In this document: one piece after another, positions 9,790 through 18,330 of the stretch
Layout of the letters: every line of letters begins with the position of its first letter
How positions within the stretch are numbered: position 1 is the stretch's first letter
Assembly (NCBI GenBank): GCA_026646885.1
Contig: JAPKHK010000002.1
Span: 176,381 to 240,380 of the forward strand
Direction of reading: 5' to 3'
DNA length: 64,000 nt
Origin: Casimicrobiaceae bacterium
GTDB lineage: Bacteria; Pseudomonadota; Gammaproteobacteria; Burkholderiales; Casimicrobiaceae
Made by a program: the position numbers and the translations under genes
Notes under the pieces: generated by a model
Seen by the model: the letters and a program-made list of their open reading frames with translations, nothing else
Told to the model about the DNA's origin: nothing
Databases searched by the model: none

Positions 9790-11613
9790 ATGAGCGCTAT
9801 CGGAAACAGCTGCGCAGCGCGAGGCTCGTCGGACACGACCGAAACCTTCCTGCGCGCCGTGGATTGCACCCTGCGCGCGATCGCCGGCCGCGCCGAAGAA
9901 AGCTTTGCGGCGGCGCTTGCAACGCCCGGTGTCAACGATTCTTCCACCCGCCCGCAGCGCCTCCTTCTAACCGCCGAAGACCGCCTGCGCCTGCGCGGCC
10001 AAGCCGACGCGCGAGCCTTGCGCCTGCGTTATCACCATGCGCGCCTTCACCGCTCTCCCGGCGCGTCAGGCACCGCAGCGCATGCCGCGTATGAAGCCAT
10101 CGAACAGGCGCGTGTCGAAGCGCTCGGCCTTGGCCTCTTGCCGGGAGCGAACGCCAATATCGACGCTTGGATCGGGCAACATTGCCGCGAGCGGAAATTC
10201 GATCGCGCCAAAGACCAAAGCCAGGTGCCGCTCGCCGAAGCGCTGCGGGTGTTTGCCCGAGAACGCTTTTGCGGCGCGCCGCCGCCCGCGGCGCGGGCCG
10301 TGCTCGACTTGTGGCGACCTTACCTCGAGGCGCAAGTGGCGCCCCGGCTCGATGCCTTGCGCCAGTACCTGAACGACGAGCAAGCCTTCGCTCAAGGCTT
10401 GACAGGGCTGATCGAAGCGCTCGCATTGGAAGGCTACGGAACGGAACGAGAGCAACGGCCCAAGCTTCAGCCTCAAGAAAGCGAGGTGCATGAAGACGAA
10501 GCCCCGGAGCCGCTGCGCACCGGTGGCGAAGTGCTGGCGAATGGCGATGGCGCCTTGCGCCAGTCCACCGGCAAAGCCTTTGCCGGAGAAGATGCGCAGC
10601 GGGCGGAGTTCGCCGTCGCGCCCGACCACGGCGCTACCGAAAGAGGCGCGCCGGCGCGCCGCGCGATGTCGGCAATGCTTCAGGAGCCGCCTTATCGCGT
10701 TTTCACCACCGCCTTCGATGAAAGCGTGGGCGCCGAGGCGCTGTGCAGCCCCGACCAATTGTTACGCCTGCGCGCGCAATTGGATCGGCAGTTACGGCGC
10801 TCGCAGCAGCTCATCGCCCGTCTGGCCCACCGCTTGCAGCGGCAGCTCTTGGCGCGGCAGATGCGCGACTGGACTTTCGATCTCGAAGAAGGCTGGCTCG
10901 ATACCAGCCGCTTGGATCGCGTGGTGCTCAGTCCGCTCGAAGGCCTGAGCTTCAAAATGGAAAAGCAGTCTCCCTTCCGCGATACCGTGGTTAGCCTCTT
11001 GATTGACAACTCCAGCTCCATGCGCGGCCGCCCCATCGCCATGGCGGCAATGACCGCCGACCTTCTGGCCCGAACGCTGGAGCGCTGCGGCATCAAAGTG
11101 GAAGTGCTGGGCTTCACCACCCGAAGCTGGAAGGGCGGGCGCGCGCGCGACGCCTGGCGCAAACAGGGCGAACCGCCCCACCCCGGCCGCCTCAACGAAC
11201 TGCGCCACATCATCTACAAGTCCGCCGATGCCCCTTGGCGACGCACCCGCAAGAACCTGGGGCTGCTGCTCGCGGACGGCATTCCCAAAGAGAACATCGA
11301 TGGCGAAGCGCTGCTCTGGGCGCATCGGCGATTGATCACACGCCCCGAGGAACGCCGCATCCTGGTGGTGATTTCCGACGGCGAACCGGCCGATGAAGCG
11401 ACGCTATCGACCAACCCCGCGGGTTACTTGGAGCGCCATCTCCACGAAGTGATCGCCTGGATCGAAGCCCGCTCGCCGGTGGAACTGCTGGCCATCGGCA
11501 TCGGCCATGACGTCACGCGCTATTACCGCCACGCGGTGATGCTGCAAAGTGCCGATGAATTGGGCGGCGCGCTCATCGAAGAGATTGCCCAACTTTTCCA
11601 AGCACAGGCTTGA
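9790..11613 (+). CDS. cobT: Aerobic cobaltochelatase subunit CobT
   Basis: A 607-residue partner of CobS; together they form the chaperone-like AAA+ complex that acts with CobN to chelate Co2+. Residues ~1-230 form the CobT N-terminal domain, ~230-300 an acidic low-complexity linker (EDEAPEP region), and ~400-600 a von Willebrand A domain. That domain has a MIDAS motif DNSSSM (Asp near residue 406) and [26 protein letters not shown] is characteristic of CobT. It starts 11 bp after cobS, so the two are co-transcribed. The convergent hcrB gene ends ~215 bp downstream. Confidence 0.93.
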   Translation: MSAIGNSCAARGSSDTTETFLRAVDCTLRAIAGRAEESFAAALATPGVNDSSTRPQRLLLTAEDRLRLRGQADARALRLRYHHARLHRSPGASGTAAHAAYEAIEQARVEALGLGLLPGANANIDAWIGQHCRERKFDRAKDQSQVPLAEALRVFARERFCGAPPPAARAVLDLWRPYLEAQVAPRLDALRQYLNDEQAFAQGLTGLIEALALEGYGTEREQRPKLQPQESEVHEDEAPEPLRTGGEVLANGDGALRQSTGKAFAGEDAQRAEFAVAPDHGATERGAPARRAMSAMLQEPPYRVFTTAFDESVGAEALCSPDQLLRLRAQLDRQLRRSQQLIARLAHRLQRQLLARQMRDWTFDLEEGWLDTSRLDRVVLSPLEGLSFKMEKQSPFRDTVVSLLIDNSSSMRGRPIAMAAMTADLLARTLERCGIKVEVLGFTTRSWKGGRARDAWRKQGEPPHPGRLNELRHIIYKSADAPWRRTRKNLGLLLADGIPKENIDGEALLWAHRRLITRPEERRILVVISDGEPADEATLSTNPAGYLERHLHEVIAWIEARSPVELLAIGIGHDVTRYYRHAVMLQSADELGGALIEEIAQLFQAQA

Positions 11614-11827
11614 CCACCATCGACCCGAGGCAAAGCCGTCTTGTTGCAGCGAAAACCTCGATAGGTCGCTGCAGGAGCGGCGCAAGCCACCATGCGGCTT
11701 CTGGGGCACACAAAACGTGGATCGCTCACGGCCACTCCGGCGCCCTTAAGCACCTGCGTGACGCGGAAATCGCACCTTGGGGAGGACCCCACGACGACCG
11801 CCTTGGCTGGTTTCGTATTCTGGCGGT

Positions 11828-12802
11828 TCAGTCCTGGTGCCAGAGCGTCTCGACGGTCTGCCGCGCCACCGCCAGCAGAACCCGCCGCCGATACTTTACG
11901 CCGGTCAGGGTGGTCTTGAGCACGTTCGAGGTTTTGCGCACCAACTGGGCAAGCGCTTCGGCCGCGGCTTCGTTCCATGGCCCTCCAACCAGACTCTCCG
12001 TGGGAATCAAAAGCGGGGCGGAATTGGAGCCGGTGATGGCCACCCTGAGGCCGGCGATCCGGTCGCCCTCGCGGCGCAAGGCGACAGCGACGCCGGCCAA
12101 GGGAAAGTCGATGGCATCGCGGATGCGCACCTTGGTATACGCCGCCTGCCAGCCTTTGGCCGGAGGCACTTCCACCGCGGCAAGCAATTCGCCCGGATGG
12201 AGCGTGAGGTGGTCAGACCCGACTTCGCGGAACAACGCCGCCATCGGCACCGCGCGTTTCCCCGCGGGGCCGACGATTTCGGCACGCGCGTCCAGCACCA
12301 TCAGCATCGGGGCGACGTCACCATGATAAGTGGCGTAGCAGCGATCGCTCTTGGGCACGACATGACACTTCTCGCCCTGGTACTTGAGGCAGAAGCCGTT
12401 GCTGGCACGCCACCACTGACTTTGGTTATAAAAAGTGCAGCGGGTGTCCTGGCACAGATTGCCGCCCAAGGTCGCGGCGGCGCGGTGCGTCGGGCCCGCC
12501 ACGGCTTGCGCCGCCTGCGCCAGGGCTGGCCAAGTGTTGAGGATGAAATCGTTTTCGGCGATGGCCTCCAGGGTGACGCCGGCGCCGATGCGCAAGCCGC
12601 CATCGGGCAAGGGGGCGAATTCTCTGAGACCCTCGATGCCGGTTAAATCCACCACGGCGCTGGGCTCGCCCAAACCGCGACGCAGGTTGGGCAAAAGGTC
12701 GGTGCCGGCGCCCAGGGCCACGGCGCCGTCGTGGGCAAGCGCGCTCACCGCGTCGGCGATGCTGGCGGGGCGCAGGGTGCGAAATTCAGGCAGGATGTTC
12801 AT
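11828..12802 (-). CDS. hcrB: 4-hydroxybenzoyl-CoA reductase, FAD subunit (beta)
   Basis: A 324-residue FAD-binding subunit of the xanthine oxidase family. FAD motifs are GAGTDLLPN (about 31-39) and TLGGNL (about 111-116). It also has an inserted loop absent from most family members, with Cys at 117, 122, 138, 146 and 155. In the Thauera aromatica enzyme the extra [4Fe-4S] cluster is held by Cys122, 138, 146 and 155, the same positions. This identifies a true 4-HBCR beta subunit rather than a generic CoxM. The enzyme removes the ring hydroxyl of 4-hydroxybenzoyl-CoA, giving benzoyl-CoA. The start overlaps the hcrA stop (ATGA). Last gene of the operon. Confidence 0.95.
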   Translation of the reverse strand: MNILPEFRTLRPASIADAVSALAHDGAVALGAGTDLLPNLRRGLGEPSAVVDLTGIEGLREFAPLPDGGLRIGAGVTLEAIAENDFILNTWPALAQAAQAVAGPTHRAAATLGGNLCQDTRCTFYNQSQWWRASNGFCLKYQGEKCHVVPKSDRCYATYHGDVAPMLMVLDARAEIVGPAGKRAVPMAALFREVGSDHLTLHPGELLAAVEVPPAKGWQAAYTKVRIRDAIDFPLAGVAVALRREGDRIAGLRVAITGSNSAPLLIPTESLVGGPWNEAAAEALAQLVRKTSNVLKTTLTGVKYRRRVLLAVARQTVETLWHQD

Positions 12803-15105
12803 GCAGCTTCTTCCTTGGCGTCCAAAAGTTCGGTGATGGTTTCGGGGCTCAAGGGGAATTTGCTGGCGCGCACGCCGATGGCCTCGTAAACGGCTTCATG
12901 CACGGCGGGCAGGAAACCCGCCAGCATGCCTTCGGACGCCTCCTTGGCGCCGAAGGGGCCGTTGGGGTCCAAACTTTCGACGATGAACACTTCGATGTCC
13001 GGGCTTTCGGCCATGGTCGGCACGCGATAGTCCAGGATGTTGCTATGGATCATCTTGCCGCCTTCATCCCAGCGCGTTTCTTCCGACAAAGCCTGGCCCA
13101 TGCCCATCCACACCCCGCCTTGGGTTTGGCCTTCCACCGCCAGCGGGTTGAGCGCCTTGCCCACGTCCACCGCCACCCACACCTTGTGCGCGGTGACCTT
13201 GCCGGTGACTTCGTCAACGGAAGCTTCCACCACTTGCGCCGCGTAACAAAAACCCATGGTGGCGCCGATGGCGCTGCCGCGAATTTTTTTGTCGCCCTGA
13301 AATTCGATGGGGCAAGTGAAGGTGCCTTTCACGGTGAGGGTGCCGGTATCGACCATCGCCGCCTTGACCACTTCCTGGAAGGAGAGGCCCGGATCTTGGC
13401 TGCCGGAAACGAAGAACACCTCATCGATGACTTCGATGTCTTCCTCGCGCGCATCGAGTTTCTTGGCCGCGGCCTTGACCAAAATGCCCTTCAATTCTTC
13501 GGCGGCGGAAATGGTCGCGTTGCCCACCATGAAGGTGACGCGCGAAGAATAGGAGCCGTTGTCCTTGGGGGTGAGCGCGCTGTCGGCGGAAATCACCCGA
13601 ATACGCGACAGTTTGACACCCAGCACCTCGGCCGCCACTTGGCTGGCCATGGTATTGGACCCCTGGCCGATGTCGGCGGCGCCGGTCAAGAGGGTGACGC
13701 TGCCGTCGAAATCGAGTTTCAGATTGACCGTGGCGTGCGGTTCGCCGGTCCAGTGTTTGGGCGTCGACGTGCCCGAGACGAAATGCGAAAGGGCGATGCC
13801 CAAACCGCGTCCCTTGGGCATCTTGCCTTTGCGCTCGGCCCAACCCGAGGCCGCTTTGACTTTCTCCAGGCATTCCGGCACGCCATAGCTCAACACGCGC
13901 TGGGCGTACATGGTGACGTAAGGAATCTGCGGCAAGAGGTTGCGCTGGCGAATTTCCAGGGAATCGATGCCCAGTTCTTCGGCCATTTCGGTCAAGAGCG
14001 CTTCGAAGGCGGCACGGGTGTCCACCGTGCCGTGGCCGCGCATGGCGCCGCAAGGCGGGGTGTTGGTGTAGACGCGCCAGGCATCGTGTTTGATCGCCGG
14101 GATGTGGTAGAGCCCATGCATCAAGGCGCCGGTGTAGAGGATGGTGATGATGCCGTAGCCGGCGTAGGCGCCGCCCGCCTGGGTGGCTTCGAGGGCCAAG
14201 GCGGTGATCTTGCCGTCCTTCTTGAGGCCGAGCTTCAGCTTGGCTTCGGTCCAAGGGCGGCCGCGATGGGCAATCAGCGTTTCTTCGCGCGTCTGCAAGA
14301 GGCGCACCGTACCCTTGGCCTTGCGCGCCAGGAGCGCGGCGATGATTTCGAAGTTCAGCGTTTCGGTGCGAGCCCCGAAGCCCCCGCCCAAGAAGGGCTT
14401 GATCACCCGAATCTTCGCCGCATCCATGTGCAGGCAGGACGACACCTTGAGGTGCACGTAATAGGGTACCTGGGTGGTGGTGTTGAGGGTGAGCAGATCA
14501 CGCACCGGGTCGTATTCGGCCAGCGTGGCGTTCAACTCCATGTGCACGTGGTTGACCCCGGCGAAGGTATAGGTGCGCTCGCGCACCAGGTCGGCCTCGG
14601 CAAAGCCGGCGGCGACATCGCCGAATTCGGCGTGCACCTCGCGCAGGATGTTGTTGGGCTTGTCGTCGTGGATGGCGACGGCGCCGGTTTTCATCGCCGC
14701 CTTGGCGGTGTAATAGGCGGGGAGCGTCTCATACTCCACCCGAATGAGGGCGAGCGCCTTTTCCGCGGTGAGCTCATCGATGGCCGCCACCGCCGCCACG
14801 GGGTCACCGCGATAACGCACTTTCTCGCGCGCCAAGGGATATTCATTCTCGGCAATAGGCAACACGCCGAAGGGCACCGGGCTGTCGGCACCGGTACAGA
14901 CGGCGATTACGCCGTCCAAGGCCTCGGCGGCCGAGGTGTCGATAGCCAGAATGCGCGCATGGCTGTGCGGCGAGCGCAAGATACGTCCCACCAGGGCGCC
15001 GGGGGCGTGGAGATCGGCGGTGTATTTGGCCTTGCCAGTGACTTTTTCAACACCGTCCACCAGGGGTGTGCGGGCGCCGATTGAGCCTGTTTGCGGGAGC
15101 CTCAC
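12799..15105 (-). CDS. hcrA: 4-hydroxybenzoyl-CoA reductase, molybdopterin subunit (alpha)
   Basis: A 768-residue Mo-pterin catalytic subunit. Features are [16 protein letters not shown] at the N-terminus, the cofactor motifs [16 protein letters not shown] and [10 protein letters not shown], and the conserved active-site Glu in FGAKEASEG (about residue 722). GTG 15105 is chosen because AAGG (15113-15116) gives 7-nt spacing and the product then matches the usual ~769-residue HcrA. The frame stays open upstream to a GTG at 15339 that overlaps the hcrC stop, because the two intervening 117-bp repeats contain no stop. A 78-residue repeat-encoded extension is therefore formally possible but unlikely. 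Confidence 0.95.
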   Translation of the reverse strand: MRLPQTGSIGARTPLVDGVEKVTGKAKYTADLHAPGALVGRILRSPHSHARILAIDTSAAEALDGVIAVCTGADSPVPFGVLPIAENEYPLAREKVRYRGDPVAAVAAIDELTAEKALALIRVEYETLPAYYTAKAAMKTGAVAIHDDKPNNILREVHAEFGDVAAGFAEADLVRERTYTFAGVNHVHMELNATLAEYDPVRDLLTLNTTTQVPYYVHLKVSSCLHMDAAKIRVIKPFLGGGFGARTETLNFEIIAALLARKAKGTVRLLQTREETLIAHRGRPWTEAKLKLGLKKDGKITALALEATQAGGAYAGYGIITILYTGALMHGLYHIPAIKHDAWRVYTNTPPCGAMRGHGTVDTRAAFEALLTEMAEELGIDSLEIRQRNLLPQIPYVTMYAQRVLSYGVPECLEKVKAASGWAERKGKMPKGRGLGIALSHFVSGTSTPKHWTGEPHATVNLKLDFDGSVTLLTGAADIGQGSNTMASQVAAEVLGVKLSRIRVISADSALTPKDNGSYSSRVTFMVGNATISAAEELKGILVKAAAKKLDAREEDIEVIDEVFFVSGSQDPGLSFQEVVKAAMVDTGTLTVKGTFTCPIEFQGDKKIRGSAIGATMGFCYAAQVVEASVDEVTGKVTAHKVWVAVDVGKALNPLAVEGQTQGGVWMGMGQALSEETRWDEGGKMIHSNILDYRVPTMAESPDIEVFIVESLDPNGPFGAKEASEGMLAGFLPAVHEAVYEAIGVRASKFPLSPETITELLDAKEEAA

Positions 15106-15106
15106 G

Positions 15107-15348
15107 GGTGTACCTTCCCCCCGCCCCCCTTCCGAGGGAAGGGGGTGAGTACGGTTCGCGGGCAATGCCCGCTCCGGTGTTTGGCTTGCGCGCCCTCCGG
15201 GCGGCCGTTCGTGCGCGGTTAGAGGTGTACCTTCCCCCCGCCCCCCTTCCGAGGGAAGGGGGTGAGTACGGTTCGCGGGCAATGCCCGCTCCGGTGTTTG
15301 GCTTGCGCGCCATCCGGGCGGCCGTTCGTGCGCGCTCACGAGTGTACC
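15107..15348. repeat. Two 117-bp tandem repeats between hcrC and hcrA
   Basis: Units run from about 15107 and 15224, with a partial third copy of the end (GTGTACC at 15342). On the minus strand the units match the array at 1-326: the same CAAGCCAAACACCGGAGCGG core, the same hairpin-forming C/G block, and the same terminal GGGGGGAAGG just before a GTG start. The period is 39 codons and the array is open in the hcrA frame. The hcrC stop codon lies at the edge of the array, so the element was inserted into, or expanded at, the former hcrC-hcrA junction. Confidence 0.9.
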
Positions 15349-15821
15349 TCCTCACCACACCGTGCCACGGCCGCCGCCTCGACAGACTCGATGATTTTCA
15401 CGTAACCGGTGCAGCGGCACAGATTGCCGGCCAGCGCGGTTTTGATTTCCTCGCGGGTCGGATGGGGGTTCTTGCGCAGCAGCGCTTCCGAAGCCATGAG
15501 CATGCCGGGCGTGCAGTAGCCGCATTGGGTGCCGAGTTTTTCGTGGAAAGCGGCTTGCAGCGCGGAGAGCGTGCCTTGGCTGGCCAGCGACTCGACGGTT
15601 TCGACGTGTTTGCCGGCGAGCTGATGGGCCAAGGTGGAGCAGGCCAGACGCGGGCGGCCGTCCACCAAGACGGTGCAAGCGCCGCATTCGCCGCCATCGC
15701 AGCCTTGCTTGGTGCCGGTGAGGCCGACGACTTCGCGCAGGTAATCCAGAAGCAGCATGTGGTCCGGAACGAGATCCTCGCGGGCGCGCCGATTGAGGGT
15801 TAGACGAAGGATGTTTTTCAA
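15336..15821 (-). CDS. hcrC: 4-hydroxybenzoyl-CoA reductase, 2x[2Fe-2S] subunit (gamma)
   Basis: A 161-residue iron-sulfur subunit, the usual length for HcrC. The plant-type [2Fe-2S] cluster uses CDGGECGAC plus a downstream Cys (RLACSTLAH). The C-terminal cluster uses QCGYCTPGM and NLCRCTGY. Wording such as [19 protein letters not shown] and [11 protein letters not shown] is close to what I recall of Thauera HcrC. It transfers electrons from ferredoxin toward the Mo site through the chain including the extra cluster of HcrB. It starts 10 bp after the marR stop and precedes hcrA, giving the order hcrC-hcrA-hcrB seen in Thauera. The stop TGA (15338-15336) lies at the repeat edge. Confidence 0.95.
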   Translation of the reverse strand: MKNILRLTLNRRAREDLVPDHMLLLDYLREVVGLTGTKQGCDGGECGACTVLVDGRPRLACSTLAHQLAGKHVETVESLASQGTLSALQAAFHEKLGTQCGYCTPGMLMASEALLRKNPHPTREEIKTALAGNLCRCTGYVKIIESVEAAAVARCGEEVHS

Positions 15822-15831
15822 GAAAGAGCTC

Positions 15832-16332
15832 CTATTCTCGCGCCGCGGCCGGGATATTCGTTTCGGGTTGGTAAAGCCGTTTCAACAAAGCGATCAGCGT
15901 GGCGCGCTCGGTTGCATCGAGCCGCGCGGAAAACGCCCGATCTTGGCGCATCACCGCCTTTTGGATGCGCTTCAAAGCCAGCGTGCCCGCGTCGGTCAGG
16001 CGCAATTGATAACGCCGTCGGTCGGCGGGTGTGGGGTCGCGAACGATCAGCCCCTTTTCTTCCAATTGGTCGATGACCTTGACGATCGACGACCGATCGA
16101 CGTCCATGGCGATGGCCAGGGCGCTCTGGCTCAAACCCCGGTTGTTGGCGATCACTTGCAGCATGCCGTAGAGCCCTGGCGTGATGCCCTCGGTGGCCGT
16201 GACGGTTTGACCAAAATGTTTGAAAGCCGCCACTTGCACGCGGCGCAAATGGAAACCCAACTCGTCGGCCATGGGCCCGTAAAGAGCGACCGTCGTACCG
16301 TTGGGGGTCGGTTCTTGCGACTGCAAGTGCAT
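15832..16332 (-). CDS. MarR-family regulator, probable hcr regulator
   Basis: A 166-residue winged-helix regulator. The helix-turn-helix lies at about residues 68-92 (GLSQSALAIAMDVDRSSIVKV) and the wing is the Arg-rich DPTPADRRRYQLRLTD. Flanking helices provide the dimer interface. It is the first gene of the marR-hcrCAB unit, 10 bp before hcrC. A perfect 8+8 inverted repeat sits at 16340-16371, just before its start, consistent with autoregulation. MarR-type control of anaerobic aromatic genes has precedent in BadR of Rhodopseudomonas. The effector is likely an aromatic acid or CoA ester, which is inference. Confidence 0.85.
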   Translation of the reverse strand: MHLQSQEPTPNGTTVALYGPMADELGFHLRRVQVAAFKHFGQTVTATEGITPGLYGMLQVIANNRGLSQSALAIAMDVDRSSIVKVIDQLEEKGLIVRDPTPADRRRYQLRLTDAGTLALKRIQKAVMRQDRAFSARLDATERATLIALLKRLYQPETNIPAAARE

Positions 16333-16339
16333 CGGATTT

Positions 16340-16371
16340 CCTGGTCAGAAGTGTGTATATTGTTGACCAGG
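16340..16371. promoter_or_regulatory. Palindromic operator upstream of marR-hcrCAB
   Basis: CCTGGTCA (16340-16347) and TGACCAGG (16364-16371) form a perfect 8-bp inverted repeat with a 16-bp AT-rich spacer. It begins 8 bp upstream of the marR start. On the minus strand, TTGCAA (about 16385) followed by a TATA-rich segment (ATATAC) could be the promoter, so a protein bound to the palindrome would cover the -10 region. Best guess: MarR binding site. Confidence 0.6.
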
Positions 16372-16514
16372 TAAACAGTTTTTGCAACCACCAATTGAAT
16401 CCGCAGAAATCGCGGCCGACAGTCCTCGCTATGGGCCGCTATTCCGCTGGAGGTGCCGGGCTGCGCGGTGCTGAATGGTCCCGCGGCGGGCTGCGGGTGA
16501 TGAGGGTTTTGGGG

Positions 16515-17723
16515 CTAGGCGACCAAGCTCACGCCCGCCGCCGCCAGCGTTTCATGCAAGCGCGTGATATGCGGATGCCCGGTGGTTTCCACCGTGCAGA
16601 CCACACGCACCTCGGAAACGTCTGGTCCCGAGAAAGCCCGATCGTGCACGATTTCTTTGATGCTGGCGCCGGTGCCGGCGATGATTTCGGAGAGCTTGGC
16701 CAAGCCTCCCGGCCGATCGCTGATGCTCACCGTGAAGCGCGTCAAGCGACCATCGGTGACGAGGCCCACTTCGATCACGCGATCGAGGATGGTCAAGTCG
16801 ATGTTGCCGCCGCAAAGCACCAGCACCACGCGCTTGCCCTTCAAGTGGTCGAGCTTGCCGGCGAGAAAGGCGGCCAGAGGCGCCGCGCCGGCACCTTCGA
16901 CCACGCTCTTTTCCAACTCGATCAAGCGCAGGATGGCCAAAGCCAAAGAGGCTTCGTCCACGGTGACTACTTCATCGAGCACCGGTCGCAGGGCCTCGAA
17001 CACATGGCTGCCGATTTGATTGACCGCCAAGCCATCAGCCAGAGTGGGCTTCACCGGCACTACCACGGGCTTACCTGCCGCCAAAGCGCCGCTGAGGCAG
17101 GCGGCGTGTTCGGGTTCGACGCCAATCATGCGAATGTGCGGCGCGCGCGCTTTCACCACCGTGCCCATGCCCGCCAACAGCCCGCCGCCGCCCACGGGCA
17201 CGACGATGGCCTCGATATCTTCGGTTTGCTCCAAAATCTCCAAAGCCATGGTGCCTTGGCCCGCCATGATCTGCGGGTTGTCGAAAGGATGAATGAAAGC
17301 GAGGCCTTGCTCATGCGCCAGGGTTTCGGCCTGCGTGCGCGCCTCGGCCAGGGCATCGCCGTGGAGAATGACCCGTGCGCCCAACTGCCGGCAAGTGGAG
17401 ACTTTGATCAGCGGTGCGAAGCGCGGCATCACCACGGTGACCGGAATGCCCAACAAGCCGCCGTGGTAGGCGATGCCCAGGGCATGATTGCCCGCCGAAG
17501 CGGCGATCACGCCCCGCTGGCGGCTGGCGGCGTCGAGCTGCATCAAGGCATTGCGCGCGCCGCGCTCCTTGAAGCTGCCGGTACGCTGCAAGTAGTCGAG
17601 CTTGCAAAAAACGTGCGCCCCGGTGAGCTGCGACAAAGGAATCGACTCCACGCAAGGGGAGACGTAGATGCCGCTGGCGATGCGATGCCGGGCGGCGAGA
17701 ATGTCTTCGAGGGAAAGGGCCAT
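16515..17723 (-). CDS. ilvA: Threonine ammonia-lyase with C-terminal ACT domain
   Basis: A 402-residue PLP enzyme converting threonine to 2-oxobutyrate and ammonia. PLP lysine is Lys52 in GSFKERGA; SAGNHALG and the phosphate-binding GGGGLLAG are present, followed by a Cys in VLCGGNID. Residues ~325-400 form a single ACT domain (FTVSISDRPGGLAKLSEI), the layout of the ~400-residue TdcB/short IlvA group rather than the ~500-residue two-ACT form. A 28-nt spacer separates the start from an intrinsic terminator, which is preceded by a SAM-II type riboswitch. Expression should therefore respond to S-adenosylmethionine. It is monocistronic here; marR follows in the same direction after ~180 bp. Confidence 0.9.
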   Translation of the reverse strand: MALSLEDILAARHRIASGIYVSPCVESIPLSQLTGAHVFCKLDYLQRTGSFKERGARNALMQLDAASRQRGVIAASAGNHALGIAYHGGLLGIPVTVVMPRFAPLIKVSTCRQLGARVILHGDALAEARTQAETLAHEQGLAFIHPFDNPQIMAGQGTMALEILEQTEDIEAIVVPVGGGGLLAGMGTVVKARAPHIRMIGVEPEHAACLSGALAAGKPVVVPVKPTLADGLAVNQIGSHVFEALRPVLDEVVTVDEASLALAILRLIELEKSVVEGAGAAPLAAFLAGKLDHLKGKRVVLVLCGGNIDLTILDRVIEVGLVTDGRLTRFTVSISDRPGGLAKLSEIIAGTGASIKEIVHDRAFSGPDVSEVRVVCTVETTGHPHITRLHETLAAAGVSLVA

Positions 17724-17750
17724 GGCTATGCTCTCGTGAAGCGTGGAAAC

Positions 17751-17780
17751 AAAAAAGGCCCGGCGGGGTAGCGGCGGGCC
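17751..17780 (-). terminator. Intrinsic terminator between riboswitch and ilvA
   Basis: Read on the minus strand, GGCCCG (17780-17775) pairs with CGGGCC (17762-17757), followed directly by six T residues (17756-17751). It lies after the SAM-II element and 28 nt before the ilvA start, the position expected of an expression platform. Confidence 0.8.
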
Positions 17781-17792
17781 TTGGGCGTCAGT

Positions 17793-17846
17793 GCCGCTTT
17801 AGCTGCATTTATCAAGCGCCCGCAAGCTGAGACTCAAATCGGCGCT
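17793..17846 (-). promoter_or_regulatory. SAM-II (SAM-alpha) riboswitch upstream of ilvA
   Basis: On the minus strand the element reads, in order: AGCGCC (P1 5' arm, 17846-17841), GATTTGAG, GCTTGC, GGCGCT (P1 3' arm, 17820-17815), TGATAAATG, then GCTAAAGCGGC. GAUUUG, GCUUGC, UAAA and GCUAAA are the conserved blocks of the SAM-II pseudoknot class. P1 is a perfect 6-bp helix. A promoter ends just before P1 and a terminator follows, so the whole regulatory RNA is intact. SAM-II elements are known mainly before methionine biosynthesis genes; here the controlled gene is a threonine ammonia-lyase. Identification is by eye from recalled consensus. Confidence 0.85.
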
Positions 17847-17853
17847 GGGGCAC

Positions 17854-17883
17854 AGTATGTCGCGACGACGGGGAAGACGTCAA
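17854..17883 (-). promoter_or_regulatory. Sigma70-type promoter for the ilvA leader
   Basis: On the minus strand, TTGACG (17883-17878), an 18-bp spacer and CATACT (17859-17854). Transcription would start around 17847, which is the first base of the riboswitch P1 helix. Confidence 0.65.
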
Positions 17884-17905
17884 GCGAGCTGGTGGTCGGG
17901 GTTTG

Positions 17906-17963
17906 GTCAGAAAGTCGCTAAGTTTCCAAAGAACTCGCGAAAAGTCGCTGCCATTTTCAAATC
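17906..17963 (+). repeat. 58-bp dispersed direct repeat, copy A
   Basis: Starts GTCAGAAAGTCGC and ends CTGCCATTTTCAAATC. It aligns without gaps to copy B at 19348-19405, with roughly three quarters of positions identical by eye (shared blocks AAGTCGC, CCAAAGAAC, TCGCTGCC, TTTTCAAA). Same orientation as copy B. It lies just beyond the ilvA promoter and marks the left edge of the mazEF island. No gene is evident immediately downstream of this copy. Confidence 0.7.
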
Positions 17964-18200
17964 GCGTCGACCTGGGGCAGAATGCCGGCATCGGAGCAAA
18001 AAACGGCCCGGGCCGGCGATAATGGCCAGAAAAGACCATCGACGGCCCCTATCTGCGAATGGGTCTTTCGGTGATCAGTTCGAGGACCACGGCAGGGAGA
18101 GGCGAACAAGATGGAGTACCTTGCTGAATGTCCGCGCCCAAGAAAGTACAATTGGACCGGGGTGTGTCGCAGATGGTCGTTATTTCGCGGCAATGGACCC

Positions 18201-18327
18201 GATTCGACTCCCGACCCCATTGTTTCCCCCGATTCGACTCCCGACCCCATTGTTTCCCCGACCCCATTGTTTCCCCGACCCCATTGTTTCCCCGACCCCA
18301 TTGTTTCCCCGACCCCATTGTTTCCCT
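18201..18327. repeat. 17-bp tandem repeat (six copies)
   Basis: The unit GACCCCATTGTTTCCCC occurs at 18213, 18243, 18260, 18277, 18294 and 18311. The first two copies are embedded in a 30-bp unit beginning CGATTCGACTCC, and the last four run head to tail with no spacer. On the other strand the words GGGGTCGGGAGTCGAATCGG and AATGGGGTC resemble the G-rich palindromic debris often seen beside REP-associated tyrosine transposases. That link is recalled, not shown. Spacers of unique sequence are absent, so this is not a CRISPR array. Confidence 0.85.
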
Positions 18328-18330
18328 GCT

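Noticed and set aside
12898..15084. Very long open frame on the plus strand opposite hcrA (about 728 codons)
   Set aside because: Antisense shadow of a high-GC gene; His/Arg/Gly-rich product, no family motif, and the opposite strand encodes an unmistakable HcrA.
18201..18327. CRISPR-like array
   Set aside because: The 17-bp units are contiguous or share the same 13-bp filler; there are no unique spacers and no cas genes.
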